A stretch of DNA of 64,000 nt from Kribbella jiaozuonensis (GTDB lineage Bacteria > Actinomycetota > Actinomycetes > Propionibacteriales > Kribbellaceae), in the NCBI RefSeq assembly GCF_005233875.1, contig NZ_SZPZ01000001.1, forward strand, positions 806,001-870,000. The letters run 5' to 3'. Under the pieces are notes generated by a model that saw only the letters and a program-made list of their open reading frames with translations, was not told where the DNA came from and searched no databases. Shown here in pieces: positions 1 through 10,409 of this stretch (positions are counted from its first letter, which is position 1; each line of letters opens with the position of its first letter). A program made the translations under genes and the position numbers.

Positions 1-271
1 CGATCGGACTCTTCGCCTGCTGGGTGATCGCGTAGCAGACCCCAGCGGCCGTGGTCAGCCCGAGCGCGACCAACGGCGCCCTCCGCCGAAACACCATGCC
101 GACAGCAGCCGCCGTACACAGCACGACTCCGGACACAGTCGCAGCGACCTGCCCCGGATGACGCTGACCCAGCAGCACCAGGTTGAGCGCGAGGATGACC
201 CCGGCAAGCAGGCAGTCCGCGGCGACCGGGGGTATCCCCAGGTCCCGGCACCACCGCGACACCACGCCCAT
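1..271 (-). CDS. Sensor histidine kinase, N-terminal fragment (runs off the window)
   Basis: Only the first ~90 codons are present. They encode hydrophobic segments separated by an arginine-rich turn (RRRAPLVAL), a pattern typical of the membrane-sensor part of actinobacterial NarL-type histidine kinases. The catalytic part would lie before base 1, so the kinase call is inference from N-terminal style. The start is taken at ATG 271; an in-frame GTG at 280 is an alternative. Any multi-pass membrane protein with a similar N terminus cannot be excluded. Confidence 0.5.
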   Translation of the reverse strand, partial: MGVVSRWCRDLGIPPVAADCLLAGVILALNLVLLGQRHPGQVAATVSGVVLCTAAAVGMVFRRRAPLVALGLTTAAGVCYAITQQAKSPI

Positions 272-347
272 GCTCTTCACAGTACGTGCCGCCCAAGCCC
301 CGAACGTCGTCCTGCAGCAGTATCCAGGCCGTACCGCGAACGCAGTA

Positions 348-1769
348 TCAGGCCTGCAACTCGGACGCCTGTGCGGCGAGCTCCCGCAGCGCCGCGTACC
401 GCGGGCGCATGGCCGAGACCCTCTCGACCTCCGCCTCAACCGGCGTCAGATGCTCGCCACCCGGCAACGGAGACAGCCCGAGCGCGACGGCTGCAGCCCC
501 ACGCGCACCCACCTCAGCCTCCGCGCACACAGTCGTCGGCCGGGCGAACGTCGCAGTCAGACACCGCCGCCACCACTCAGACGCGTCGATACCGCCACCA
601 CCCAGCACGACGTCCAACTGGCTTCCGAAGAGCGAGTCGAGCATGCGCAGCCCGCGGTCGACCTCCAGCGAGGCGCCCTGCAACGACGCGGCCAGCAGGT
701 CCGCCGCAGTGTCATCGAACGACAGCCCGAAGAACACCCCGGACCCGCTCGGCACCGTCGCCGGCGGCCTGGTGCCGGCCATGAACGGGATCGCGATCGC
801 CCGTGACGCCCCGACCTCCACACCCGCCAGCTCATCGGGCTCCAGCCGCAGTACGCCGGTCAGCCACGCATGCAGGTTCCCGGCCGCAGAGAACGCCATG
901 CCGGTCACCGCGCGCTTGTCATCGACCCGGTACCGCCACAGCTCCCACGGCAGCTCAGGCGCGTCATCGATCGGATGCACCACGCGTACGGCGGCCGACG
1001 TCCCCACCGTCACAGCAGCAGTCCCCGCGTCGTACCCGCCCGTCCCGACGTTCGACGCCGCCCCGTCACCCGTCGGCGGATGCACAGGTACGCCGACCAG
1101 CCCCGGCCAGCGGCGTGAATACTCGGCGGACAACGACCCGGTCCACCCGGTCGGCACGATCGACGGCAACCGGTCCGCGCGTACGCCGGCGATGTCGAGC
1201 GCCTCGTCGTCGTACGAGCCCGTGGCCAGGTCGAGCGTCCCGGTGCCGGATGCGATCGACACCGACGTCACCCGCTCGCCGGTCAACCGCTCGAGCACGA
1301 GGTCAGGCAACCCGGCGAAGGATGCCGGGGAGGCCGTCGACAGCAGCCACGGGATCCGGCGGGTCCAGTACAGCCGGTGCAGCCAGGTGCCGGTGCGCGC
1401 GTGGAAGGCGCGTTCGTCGATCGATGGGTCGAGGTCGATCGAGCGGGTGTCGGCCCAGGTGATCACCGGCGTCAGTGCGCCGCCGTGGTTGTCGAGGGCA
1501 ACGATCGAGTGCCACTGCGAGGACAGCACGATCGCGCCGATGTGCTCGAGATGACCGTTCTGCTGGAGCTCGTCCAGGCAGCCGAGCAAACCCTCGACGT
1601 ACTCGTGCAGGTCGAGCGTCGCGGAGCCGTCCGAGCCGTACGTCGGCGCGATCTTGTGCCGCGCCAGTGCACCGGGGATCGGCGACGCGTCGTCGTCGGA
1701 CAACACCAGTGCGCGCGCCGACGACGTACCGAGATCGAGTGCGAGGACCCGACCGTCAGTCTTCGTCAT
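348..1769 (-). CDS. FGGY-family carbohydrate kinase (gluconokinase-like)
   Basis: A 473-residue sugar kinase of the FGGY/ASKHA fold, expected to phosphorylate a sugar, sugar acid or polyol with ATP in the cytoplasm. The phosphate-1 loop [10 protein letters not shown] lies near residue 12, a QWHS segment near 85, TWADTR near 105, and the C-terminal nucleotide loops [12 protein letters not shown] and [11 protein letters not shown] follow in family order. Length is normal for the family. Its start overlaps the end of otsA by 14 bp, so the two are probably co-transcribed and translationally coupled. Gluconokinase is my preferred guess from the N-terminal style, but xylulokinase-like specificity is possible. 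No pentose- or gluconate-specific gene lies beside it to decide. Confidence 0.85.
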   Translation of the reverse strand: MTKTDGRVLALDLGTSSARALVLSDDDASPIPGALARHKIAPTYGSDGSATLDLHEYVEGLLGCLDELQQNGHLEHIGAIVLSSQWHSIVALDNHGGALTPVITWADTRSIDLDPSIDERAFHARTGTWLHRLYWTRRIPWLLSTASPASFAGLPDLVLERLTGERVTSVSIASGTGTLDLATGSYDDEALDIAGVRADRLPSIVPTGWTGSLSAEYSRRWPGLVGVPVHPPTGDGAASNVGTGGYDAGTAAVTVGTSAAVRVVHPIDDAPELPWELWRYRVDDKRAVTGMAFSAAGNLHAWLTGVLRLEPDELAGVEVGASRAIAIPFMAGTRPPATVPSGSGVFFGLSFDDTAADLLAASLQGASLEVDRGLRMLDSLFGSQLDVVLGGGGIDASEWWRRCLTATFARPTTVCAEAEVGARGAAAVALGLSPLPGGEHLTPVEAEVERVSAMRPRYAALRELAAQASELQA

Positions 1770-3165
1770 GGAGGGCCTTGAGGAAGTTCTGGGCCCAGAC
1801 GTTCACGTCGTGCGCGGCCAGGTGCTTGCGCATCGCCTTCATCCGGCGGCCGAGCTGGCGGTCGTCGGTGTTCATCGCGTCGACGATCGTGTCCTTCATG
1901 CCGTTGATGTCGTGCGGGTTCACGAGGAAAGCTTGCCGGAACTCGTCCGCCGCGCCGGCGAACTCGCTCAGCACCAGCGCGCCGGTGTCGTCGTACCGCG
2001 TCGACACGTACTCCTTCGCGACCAGGTTCATGCCGTCGCGCAACGGGGTCACGACGGCGACGTCCGCGGCCCGGAACAGCGCGGCCATCTCGGTCCGCGA
2101 GTACGACGTGTGCAGGTAGTTGATCGCCGGCGTACCGATCCGGCCGTGCTCGCCGTTGATCCGGCCGACCAGCAGCTCGATCTCGTCACGCAGGACGCGG
2201 TACTGCTCGACCCGCTCGCGTGACGGCGTCGCCACCTGGATGAACACCGCGTCGTCGACCGAGATCCGCTTCTCGTCCAGCAGCTCACCGAACGCGCGCA
2301 ACCGTTGCCGGATGCCCTTGGTGTAGTCGAGCCGGTCGACGCCGAGCAGGATGTGGGTCGGGTTGCCGACCTCCTGCCGCATCTCGGCCGCACGGGCCGT
2401 GGTCTCCGGTTGCCGGGCCAGGTTCTCCAGCTCGTTGACGTCGATCGAGATCGGGAAGGCCTTGGCCCGGACGATCCGGTCGTCCGGCAGGTGGATGCGG
2501 TCGCCGCGGGTGCGCAGCCCCATCCGGTTGCGGGCCAGCCGGGCGAAGTTCGACGCAGCACCAGGTCTTTGGAAACCGACCAGGTCCGCGCCCATCAGCC
2601 CGTCCAGGATCTGCCGTCGCCACGGCATCTGCGCGAACAGCTCGGTCGGCGGGAACGGGATGTGCAGGAAGAACCCGATCCGTACGTCGGGACGCAGCCG
2701 GCGCAGCATCGCCGGGACAAGCTGCAGCTGGTAGTCGTGCACCCACACGTCGGCGTTGTCGTCGGCGGCGTCCGCGGCGGCCTCGGCGAAGCGCCGGTTC
2801 ACCGCGACGTACGACTCCCACCACTCGCGGTGGAACTCCGGCGCCACGATCACGTCGTGGTACAGCGGCCAGAGTGTCGCGTTGGAGAAGCCCTCGTAGT
2901 ACAGCTGCACGTCCTCGGCCGTCAGCATCACCGGGACCAGATGCATGCCGTCGTTGTCGAACGGGTCGACCTTCTCGTCCGGGCTGCCGGTCCAGCCGAT
3001 CCAGGCGCCGTGGTGGCTCTGCATCACCGGTGCGAGCGCGGTGACCAGTCCGCCTGGACTGCGGCGCCACGCCGTACTGCCGTCGGGCATCTCGATCCGG
3101 TCGACCGGCAGCCGGTTGGCCACCACTACGAAGGAACTCCTACCGTTCGGCATCTTCAGCGTCAT
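1756..3165 (-). CDS. otsA: Trehalose-6-phosphate synthase OtsA (GT20)
   Basis: Transfers glucose from a nucleotide-sugar to glucose-6-phosphate, giving trehalose-6-phosphate for osmolyte or storage trehalose. The 469 residues match the family length. Visible signatures are [11 protein letters not shown] at residue ~13, the glycine loop [15 protein letters not shown], the sugar-binding [16 protein letters not shown], and the nucleotide-sugar site DRLDYTKGI with its conserved Arg and Lys. The gene overlaps the oxidoreductase upstream by 4 bp and the FGGY kinase downstream by 14 bp, which fits one operon. The partner phosphatase otsB is on the opposite strand ~3.5 kb away rather than adjacent. 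Confidence 0.96.
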   Translation of the reverse strand: MTLKMPNGRSSFVVVANRLPVDRIEMPDGSTAWRRSPGGLVTALAPVMQSHHGAWIGWTGSPDEKVDPFDNDGMHLVPVMLTAEDVQLYYEGFSNATLWPLYHDVIVAPEFHREWWESYVAVNRRFAEAAADAADDNADVWVHDYQLQLVPAMLRRLRPDVRIGFFLHIPFPPTELFAQMPWRRQILDGLMGADLVGFQRPGAASNFARLARNRMGLRTRGDRIHLPDDRIVRAKAFPISIDVNELENLARQPETTARAAEMRQEVGNPTHILLGVDRLDYTKGIRQRLRAFGELLDEKRISVDDAVFIQVATPSRERVEQYRVLRDEIELLVGRINGEHGRIGTPAINYLHTSYSRTEMAALFRAADVAVVTPLRDGMNLVAKEYVSTRYDDTGALVLSEFAGAADEFRQAFLVNPHDINGMKDTIVDAMNTDDRQLGRRMKAMRKHLAAHDVNVWAQNFLKALHDED

Positions 3166-4153
3166 CCACTCAGGTCGTCGTCGTCACCGGGGTAACGGAC
3201 CCCGATCTGGCTCCGGGTCTCGTCGAGCAGGTCGAGAATCTCGAGGGTGGCGGCATGAGGTAACGCCGGTACTTCGAGCGCCCCCGCACGCAGCGCATCG
3301 ATCACTGCGCCTGCCTCATAGTGGTACCCACGTCCATGCGTCGGTACGTCGATCCGCTCCGCTCCGGCAGCGGTCGTGCGCACGTAGTACTCGGGGTGGT
3401 GGAAGCGGTGCGGCAACTGCAGACTGCCCTCCGGACCGCTGATCGAGGCGACCCACGGGTTCTGCGAGCGCAGACCACAGGTGAGCGCGGCGACCGCGCC
3501 CGAGTCGTACCGCCAGGCCATGGCGACGTTCAGGTCGACGCCGTCCTCGTTGAGCGAGCCGACAGCCTTCAGCTCGGCCGGACGGCCCAGGGCCATGTAG
3601 GCGAACGTCATCGGGTAGATGCCGCCGTCCATCAGCGAGCCGCCGCCGAGGGCCGGGTCGAGCAGCCGTGACGGCAGCGAGTCTTTGTAGAACGCGAAGT
3701 CCGCAACGACCTGCTGCGGTTCGCCGATCACGCCACTCGCCAGATCGTTGAAGACCGCCTGGATGACGGGGTTGGTCCGCATCCACATCGCCTCGGCGAA
3801 GAGCGTCTTGTGCTCGGTCGCGACCGCGATGAGGTCCCGGGCCTGCTTCGCCGTCAGGGTGACGGGCTTCTCGCACAGTACGGCGACGCTGGCCTGCAAC
3901 GCGGTCCGCGCGATCGCGTAGTGCTGCGGATGCGGCGTACCGATGTAGATGACGTCGACGTCACCCGAATCGATCAGCTTGCGGTAGTCGTCGTACGCGT
4001 TCGGGATGCCGAACTCGGCCGCGAACCGGTCCGCGCTGTCCTGCGACCTGGACGCGACCGCGGTGGCGACGGCGTCATCGGGCAGTAGCCCCAGATCCTG
4101 CGTGAACTGGGTCGAGATGTTGCCAGTAGCAACGATGCCCCATCTGACGCGAT

Positions 4154-4163
<10 letters not shown>
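3162..4163 (-). CDS. Gfo/Idh/MocA-family oxidoreductase
   Basis: A 333-residue NAD(P)-dependent dehydrogenase of the glucose-fructose oxidoreductase/inositol dehydrogenase family. The Rossmann segment GIVATGNIS is at residue ~9. Further signatures are [13 protein letters not shown] and the family lysine in LCEKPVT (residue ~98), followed by the C-terminal beta-sheet domain with a [12 protein letters not shown] stretch. The substrate cannot be read from sequence; sugars, inositols or trans-dihydrodiols are typical. It overlaps the amidase upstream by 10 bp and otsA downstream by 4 bp, so it is the second gene of a compact four-gene minus-strand operon. Confidence 0.9.
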
Positions 4164-5557
<1,394 letters not shown>

Positions 5558-5600
5558 GCGAATGATCCTGCCAGAGTTGGTGACGCCCGGCCGTCCGCCG

Positions 5601-5619
5601 ACGACACGCTCCGTGTCGT
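5601..5619. promoter_or_regulatory. Perfect inverted repeat in divergent promoter region
   Basis: The arms ACGACACG and CGTGTCGT are separated by three bases. The repeat sits between the divergent amidase and DUF3263 genes, 12 bp before the predicted -35 of the rightward promoter. It is a plausible operator for either direction; the binding protein is unknown. Confidence 0.4.
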
Positions 5620-5630
5620 GTCACGGGTGA

Positions 5631-5660
5631 ATGACATCGCTGTTGTTCAACACGTACAGT
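5631..5660 (+). promoter_or_regulatory. Putative sigma70-type promoter for DUF3263 / LytR_C / otsB genes
   Basis: An ATGACA hexamer (5631-5636) and a TACAGT hexamer (5655-5660) are 18 bp apart and upstream of the ATG at 5706. An AGGAG ribosome-binding site lies between them and the start codon. Assignment is by eye only. Confidence 0.45.
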
Positions 5661-5705
5661 GGAGCGCGGACGGACGATCACCGACCGCACAGGAGTCAGC
5701 AGCAG

Positions 5706-6014
5706 ATGGACAGCGCCAACGCCAGCTCATCCGGCCCCGCCGAAGCTGCGCCGCCGGCCATTGCCGGACTCTCCGAGAGGGACGGGCAGATCCTCGCCTT
5801 CGAGCGCCACTGGTGGAAGTACGCCGGCGCGAAGGAGCAGGCGATCCGGGACCAGTTCCAGATGTCGGCGACCCGGTACTACCAGGTCCTCAACGCGCTC
5901 ATCGACCGGCCCGAGGCCCTCGCGCACGACCCGCTGCTGGTCAAGCGCCTGCGCCGCCTCCGCGCCGCCCGCCAGCGCGCCCGCTCCGCACGCCGACTGG
6001 GCATCGAGGTCTGA
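5706..6014 (+). CDS. DUF3263 domain-containing protein
   Basis: A 102-residue cytoplasmic protein conserved in actinobacteria. After a low-complexity Ala/Ser/Pro N terminus it carries the DUF3263 core (LSERDGQILAFERHWW, then a helix-turn-helix-like segment with ATRYYQVLNALIDRPEAL) and a basic tail. The start is placed at ATG 5706 because AGGAG lies ten bases upstream; reading from 5631 would add an atypical 25-residue extension overlapping the promoter. The next gene begins 2 bp after its stop. DUF3263 proteins commonly precede LytR_C-domain proteins in actinobacteria; a DNA-binding role is suspected but not shown. Confidence 0.85.
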   Translation: MDSANASSSGPAEAAPPAIAGLSERDGQILAFERHWWKYAGAKEQAIRDQFQMSATRYYQVLNALIDRPEALAHDPLLVKRLRRLRAARQRARSARRLGIEV

Positions 6015-6016
6015 CC

Positions 6017-6643
6017 ATGTCCCGCCCACGTGGCGACCGGGGGCAAGTCTTGTCCTCACTCGTCGCCGTGGCCGCGGTCGTCGCGATCGTGGCCGGTCTG
6101 CTGGTGCTGTTCGGGACCCGGGGGCACGACAGCAAGGCCGACGAGCCGTCCGGCGCTGCGTCCAAGCCGAGCAGCAAGCCGTCGCCCAAGCCTTCCTCCG
6201 GGCCGTCGACGATCGCCGCCAGCATCCCGAGGCCGTCGACGGAGACCACGACGCCGCCGGAGGTCACGCCGTCCAAGGTGCCGACGAGCGCACCCTCGTC
6301 GACCGAGCCTCCTGTTGAGCCGACGTCTCAGCCGCCCAAGACCCAGCCGGTGACGATTCCGGTCGAGGAGCGGCCGGCGATCGAGGTTTACAACAACACC
6401 CCGCGCAAGGGTCTGGCCGACGAGGTCGCGGGCCGTGCGCGGCAGGCGGGCTGGACAGTGGCCGGCTCGCCCGACAACTGGCACGGCAAGATCGCCGAGA
6501 GCACGGTCTACTACCCGCCGGGCATGCTCGAGGCCGCGAACCAGCTCGCGCACGACATCGGCGTCGGCCGGAGCAAGGGCGCGCTGGACAACATGAAGAA
6601 GGATCGCCTGACCGTGATCCTCACCTCGGACTACGCCGGATGA
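6017..6643 (+). CDS. Membrane-anchored LytR C-terminal-domain (LytR_C) protein
   Basis: A 208-residue protein with a short basic N terminus, one transmembrane helix (VLSSLVAVAAVVAIVAGLLV, ~residues 11-30), a long Ser/Pro/Lys/Thr-rich extracellular linker (~45-115), and a C-terminal LytR_C domain starting near IEVYNNTPRKGLADEVA. This domain is found alone or with LytR-CpsA-Psr enzymes that attach glycopolymers to the cell wall; alone it may help in envelope assembly. Its stop overlaps the otsB start (ATGA), which suggests coupling. The start at ATG 6017 directly precedes the membrane segment. Confidence 0.85.
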   Translation: MSRPRGDRGQVLSSLVAVAAVVAIVAGLLVLFGTRGHDSKADEPSGAASKPSSKPSPKPSSGPSTIAASIPRPSTETTTPPEVTPSKVPTSAPSSTEPPVEPTSQPPKTQPVTIPVEERPAIEVYNNTPRKGLADEVAGRARQAGWTVAGSPDNWHGKIAESTVYYPPGMLEAANQLAHDIGVGRSKGALDNMKKDRLTVILTSDYAG

Positions 6644-7473
6644 GTACTCCGGTCATCCAGACCGACGCCGGGCTTGCAGGCTGGGCAGCCATCGTCGCCG
6701 ATCCGGCCACCGCGGTGATCGCGTCGGACTTCGACGGTGTGCTCTCTCCGCTCGTCGAGGACCCCGCACTGTCCCGGCCGGCCGAGGGTGCACTGGATGC
6801 GCTGGCCCGGCTGGCCCGCTCGGTCGTCCAGGTAGCGATCGTGACCGGCCGCCCCGCTTTGGTGGCGACCGAGCTCTCTGGCGTGAGTGCTCACCCCGGA
6901 CTCGGCGAGCTCGTTGTGCTCGGCCACTACGGGCTGGAGCGGTGGGACGCCGCGACCGGGAAGGTCACCACCGAGCCTGTGCCGGCAGGGGTCGCGACGG
7001 CTCGCGGCCGGTTGCCGGAGCTGCTGACCGAGGCCGGCGTACCGGATGCGTTCGTGGAGGACAAGGAAAGCTCGCTGGCTGTGCACACGCGCCGGCTGGA
7101 CGATCCGACCGGGGCTTTCGAGCTCCTGCGCGGGCCGATGACCGCGCTGGCCGAGGAGACCGAGCTGCGGCTGGAGCCCGGCAACCTCGTCCTTGAACTG
7201 CGACCGCCCGGCATCGACAAGGGCGTCGCGATCCGCAGCCTGATCGAGTCGACTGGCGCGCGCTCGATCCTGTACGCCGGGGACGACCTGGGCGATCTCG
7301 CCGCGTTCCGCGCGATCTCGGAAGAGCGCGAGCACGGGCTGAGCGCAGTACTGCTGGCGACGCGGTCGTCGAACGCGACCGAGCTGATCGAGGCCGCGGA
7401 CATCGTCGTCGACGACCCGAGCGGCGTGGTGACCGTTCTCACGGCCCTTTCGGACGCGATCTCAGCACGCTGA
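6640..7473 (+). CDS. otsB: Trehalose-6-phosphate phosphatase OtsB (HAD family)
   Basis: Removes the phosphate from trehalose-6-phosphate to complete the OtsAB pathway. The 277-residue protein shows the HAD motifs in order: the DxDG nucleophile motif in ASDFDGVLSPL (~residue 29), VTGRPA as motif II, the lysine-bearing GIDKGVAI, and the acidic GDDLGD (~residue 208). A four-base overlap with the LytR_C gene suggests co-translation, so the phosphatase is expressed with envelope genes rather than with otsA. Its last 35 bp overlap tail-to-tail with the gene on the other strand. Confidence 0.94.
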   Translation: MSTPVIQTDAGLAGWAAIVADPATAVIASDFDGVLSPLVEDPALSRPAEGALDALARLARSVVQVAIVTGRPALVATELSGVSAHPGLGELVVLGHYGLERWDAATGKVTTEPVPAGVATARGRLPELLTEAGVPDAFVEDKESSLAVHTRRLDDPTGAFELLRGPMTALAEETELRLEPGNLVLELRPPGIDKGVAIRSLIESTGARSILYAGDDLGDLAAFRAISEEREHGLSAVLLATRSSNATELIEAADIVVDDPSGVVTVLTALSDAISAR

Positions 7474-7906
7474 ACGCCTGCGTCACGGTCTTCCCGAGCG
7501 GCTGGATCGGCCGTTCGACGTACCCGCCCTCCTTCAGGTTGGCGAGCCGCTCGAACGGGTTCCGCGACGCCGGATCACCGGTCAGCAGGAACGAGATCAC
7601 CACGCCCACGACGTACAACGGCAGCATCGGCAACCCGATCAGGCAGAAGTACTGCCAGGAGTGCCGCTCCTCGTGCCGCACCAGCGCCGCGTCGTCGAAG
7701 TACGAGCGGTTGTGCTTGCTGAGGACGACGTTCCCGATCGTGAACGCACCGGCGACGGGGAAGCCGAGCTTGTAGCCGTTGGCGAAGTACAGGCCGCGCG
7801 GGCCGCGGGTGAACTTCGCCCGCCCCAGGACGCCGACGAAGGCGCCGGCCAGCGTGGACAGATTGAGGAAGTTCCCCACCACCTTGACCCACTGCCAGGC
7901 CGTCAT
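7439..7906 (-). CDS. Small membrane protein with HEXXH motif, unknown function
   Basis: A 155-residue protein with hydrophobic segments around residues 12-27, 50-62 and 89-110. Between the second and third sits RHEERHSWQYF, which contains an HEXXH sequence, the usual zinc signature of metallopeptidases. The motif is flanked by FDDAALVRHEE, resembling the 'open to all comers, check the bell' type HE-RH motif of phage/secretion-associated DUF4157-like proteins, but I do not recognise a named family. The 3' end overlaps otsB by 35 bp in convergent orientation. A catalytic role is only suggested by the motif. Confidence 0.7.
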   Translation of the reverse strand: MTAWQWVKVVGNFLNLSTLAGAFVGVLGRAKFTRGPRGLYFANGYKLGFPVAGAFTIGNVVLSKHNRSYFDDAALVRHEERHSWQYFCLIGLPMLPLYVVGVVISFLLTGDPASRNPFERLANLKEGGYVERPIQPLGKTVTQAFSVLRSRPKGP

Positions 7907-7953
7907 GTCGCCCAGTATGGGGTTCTGTCGGTGGGGTGGGTAAGACTTGGCGG

Positions 7954-8901
7954 GTGAGTTCGGTGGTGCGGGTCTGGCGAGCGGGGCGCGTGGTGGATCC
8001 GCATTCGGTGATCGGGGGGTTGCGGAAGGGGCCGGGCGATCCGGCGTACGTGTTCGATCCGATGCGGCGGACGGTGTGGCGGGCCACCCGGACGCCGGAG
8101 GGGCCGGTGCTGCTGCGGCTGACGCCGTACGGGTCGGAGGTCGAGGCCGAGGCGTGGGGAGCCGGGGCTTCGTGGGCGCTCGACGGGGTGCCGGAGTTGT
8201 TGGGGGACAAGGACAGCTGGGACGGGTTCGAGCCGCTGCCGGAGCATCCTGCGCTGGTGGATGCGGCGCGGCGATTCCCGGATGTGCGGGTGCCGCGGAC
8301 GCGGGCCGTGTTCGAGGCGATGGCGGCCGCGGGGATCGAGCAGGTCGTCACCGGCAAGGAGGCGTTCCGCGGGTGGCGGGTGCTGCTGCGTGAGTACGGC
8401 GAACGCGCGCCGGGTCCGGGTGGTCCAGAAGGACGGATGCTGTTCGTGCCGCCGGCGCCGGAGGACTGGCGGCTGATCCCGTCGTGGCAGTGGTTGCGCG
8501 CGGGCGTCGAAGGCCGACGTTCGAGGGTGGTGTTGACGGCGGCGACCCGGGCCAAGGCGCTGGAACGAACGCTCGACCTGACCGACTCGGCCGAGATCGA
8601 GCGGCGGCTGCGGTCGCTCCCGGGCGTCGGGGTGTGGACGGCGGCGGAGGTGCGTCAGCGGGCGCATGGTGACGCGGATGCGTTCTCGTTCGCGGACTAT
8701 CACGTATCGCGCGACGTTTCGTACGCGCTGATCGGCGAGGAGCTGGACGACGACGGCTGCGCCGAGCTGATCGAGCCGTACCGCGGCCACCGGTTCCGAG
8801 TCCAACGGTTGCTGGAGATGGCCGGGATCCGTCATCCGCGCTACGGCCCACGCAAGGCGCTGCCGACCCACACGCCCGGCGCGACGCATCGGCTGCGTTA
8901 G
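7954..8901 (+). CDS. DNA-3-methyladenine glycosylase-like protein (HhH-GPD, AlkA-type)
   Basis: A 315-residue base-excision-repair glycosylase. The helix-hairpin-helix appears as LRSLPGVGVWTAAEV (~residue 225), followed by the catalytic-Asp segment FSFADYHVSRDV, both typical of AlkA-like DNA glycosylases. The N-terminal ~100 residues form the beta-rich AlkA N-domain style. The start is uncertain: GTG 7954 is chosen because it gives a conventional N terminus; GTG 7936 in the same frame is possible. The gene faces the HEXXH gene across 47 bp, so the two promoters must be compact. Confidence 0.88.
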   Translation: MSSVVRVWRAGRVVDPHSVIGGLRKGPGDPAYVFDPMRRTVWRATRTPEGPVLLRLTPYGSEVEAEAWGAGASWALDGVPELLGDKDSWDGFEPLPEHPALVDAARRFPDVRVPRTRAVFEAMAAAGIEQVVTGKEAFRGWRVLLREYGERAPGPGGPEGRMLFVPPAPEDWRLIPSWQWLRAGVEGRRSRVVLTAATRAKALERTLDLTDSAEIERRLRSLPGVGVWTAAEVRQRAHGDADAFSFADYHVSRDVSYALIGEELDDDGCAELIEPYRGHRFRVQRLLEMAGIRHPRYGPRKALPTHTPGATHRLR

Positions 8902-8922
8902 CCCGGGCACCGGGACCGCATC

Positions 8923-10170
8923 ATGAAGATCAACGGCGACGGCCTGTATCTCGTGGCGGGCCTGGCGCTGTTGCTCGGCGCGGTCCTGCCGCGGCTGCTC
9001 CGCCGGTACGCCGTCTCCGCACCGATCGGCTTCCTCGGCGCGGGCGTGCTCCTCGGGCTCGCGGTCGACAAATCCCACCTCAGTCCGATCGTCGAGCCGG
9101 GTCTCACCGAGCACCTCGCCGAGCTGACGATCCTGGTCGCGTTGATGGGCGTCGGCCTCGCGATCGACCGCCCGATCGGGTGGCACCGCTGGAAGGTGAC
9201 GTGGCGGCTTCTGCTGGTCGCGATGCCGGCCTGTATCGCGGCTGTCGCCGGTGCGGGCTGGCTGCTCGGGCTGGCGCCGGCGACCGCGTTGCTGCTCGGC
9301 GCCGTACTCGCTCCGACCGATCCGGTCCTCGCGTCGGATGTGCAGGTGCAGGGGCCGTCGACTGGCGCGGACGCCGAGCCGGAGGAGGATGACGAGGTCC
9401 GCTTCGCGCTGACGTCGGAGGCCGGGCTGAACGACGGTCTGGCGTTCCCGTTCGTCTACGCGGCGGTCTTCGGGGCGACGAAGGGTGCGGTGGGTAACTG
9501 GGCGCTCGAGTGGTTCGCCTGGGATCTGATCGGGCGGACTGTGATCGGTGTGCTGGTCGGCCTCGGTGTCGGGTGGTTGCTCGGCAAGATGGCGTTCTCC
9601 GCGCCGTCGCGGACCTTCAGGTTGGCCGACGCGCGTGAGCCTGTGCTGGCACTTGCGATGACGCTGGGTGTCTACGGGCTCGCACAGGTGCTGCACGGGT
9701 ATGGCTTCGTCGCCGTGTTCATCGCCGCGCTGACACTGCGCGCGGCCGAGCGGCATCACGACTTCCACGAGGACCTGCACGGGTTCGTCGAGCAGCTCGA
9801 ACACATCCTGACCTGGGGCATCCTGCTGCTCCTCGGCTCGGCGATCACTGCTGGGTTGCTCCGGCCGCTGAGCTTTGCCGGTGTCGCGCTGGGCCTGCTG
9901 CTGGTGCTGGTGATCCGTCCGCTGACCGCGTGGGTCGCGCTGGCGGGCACGCCACTGGGTCGGTCCGAGCGCTGGGTGACGGCTGCGTTCGGGATCCGCG
10001 GGGTCGGTTCGGTGTTCTACCTGGCGTACGCCGGGTCCGATTTCGGCACCGACCTACCGTGGTTGTGGGCGACGGTCGGGTTCACCGTCGTACTGAGCGT
10101 GGTCGTCCACGGTGTCGCGGTGACGCCGCTGATGCGGATGCTCGACGTACGCCGGGACGCCGCCGCCTGA
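8923..10170 (+). CDS. Cation:proton antiporter (CPA1, NhaP-like)
   Basis: A 415-residue integral membrane exchanger, probably Na+/H+ or K+/H+, with about twelve hydrophobic segments. The ion-transport core is visible as GAVLAPTDPVLASDV (~residue 127) and SEAGLNDGLAFPFVY (~residue 165), the conserved TDP and ND motifs of CPA1 proteins. An acidic stretch (DAEPEEDDEV) lies in a loop between them. It begins 21 bp after the glycosylase gene and may be read through from it. Membrane location is certain; the transported ion is not. Confidence 0.9.
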   Translation: MKINGDGLYLVAGLALLLGAVLPRLLRRYAVSAPIGFLGAGVLLGLAVDKSHLSPIVEPGLTEHLAELTILVALMGVGLAIDRPIGWHRWKVTWRLLLVAMPACIAAVAGAGWLLGLAPATALLLGAVLAPTDPVLASDVQVQGPSTGADAEPEEDDEVRFALTSEAGLNDGLAFPFVYAAVFGATKGAVGNWALEWFAWDLIGRTVIGVLVGLGVGWLLGKMAFSAPSRTFRLADAREPVLALAMTLGVYGLAQVLHGYGFVAVFIAALTLRAAERHHDFHEDLHGFVEQLEHILTWGILLLLGSAITAGLLRPLSFAGVALGLLLVLVIRPLTAWVALAGTPLGRSERWVTAAFGIRGVGSVFYLAYAGSDFGTDLPWLWATVGFTVVLSVVVHGVAVTPLMRMLDVRRDAAA

Positions 10171-10214
10171 GCGTGGTCGCGGCTGAGATCGGCGGTCTCG
10201 CATGGTGGGATCAC

Positions 10215-10245
10215 AAGACACAATATGGACCCGATTGGGTAATCT
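10215..10245 (+). promoter_or_regulatory. Putative promoter of the SAM-riboswitch leader
   Basis: TAATCT at 10240-10245 is a good -10 hexamer. A weak AAGACA hexamer stands 19 bp before it. The predicted RNA would start just ahead of the riboswitch P1 helix at 10253. No stronger candidate is visible in the 80-bp spacer. Confidence 0.4.
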
Positions 10246-10252
10246 CGGGGGC

Positions 10253-10396
10253 AGCTCATCCAGAGGGACTGAGGGAAACGGCCCGTTGAAGTCCCGGCAA
10301 CCCTCCCCGTCGAGCCCCCGCCCGGGGCGTCTCGCGGTGGAACGGTGCCAAATCCGTCCCGCCGCCGAGATCCGGTGTTCGCGGGGAAGATGAGAG
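10253..10396 (+). ncRNA. SAM-I (S-box) riboswitch
   Basis: The conserved S-box elements occur in order: CTCATC opening the P1 stem, CAGAGGGACTGAGGG, the core CGGCAACC, GGTGCCAAATCC, and the closing GATGAG that pairs with the opening arm. This is SAM-I, not SAM-IV, because the P2 and P4 layout follows the S-box. Immediately 3', GAGGGGAACCTC can fold into a tetraloop hairpin containing the ribosome-binding site of the next gene, and no U-tract follows. This suggests that control is on translation. High S-adenosylmethionine should therefore shut down the ThrC-like/ThiS pair. Confidence 0.92.
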
Positions 10397-10409
10397 GGGA
10401 ACCTCACTC

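Noticed and set aside
1303..1515. Small minus-strand frame within the FGGY kinase gene
   Set aside because: It is out of frame within a well-supported kinase and lacks a start context.
7903..9804. A 633-codon minus-strand frame opposite the glycosylase and antiporter
   Set aside because: Shadow frame with Arg/His/Gln-rich composition; both plus-strand genes have clear family motifs.
10253..10396. SAM-IV instead of SAM-I
   Set aside because: The conserved strings and helix order follow S-box SAM-I, and the pseudoknot arrangement that distinguishes SAM-IV is not seen.
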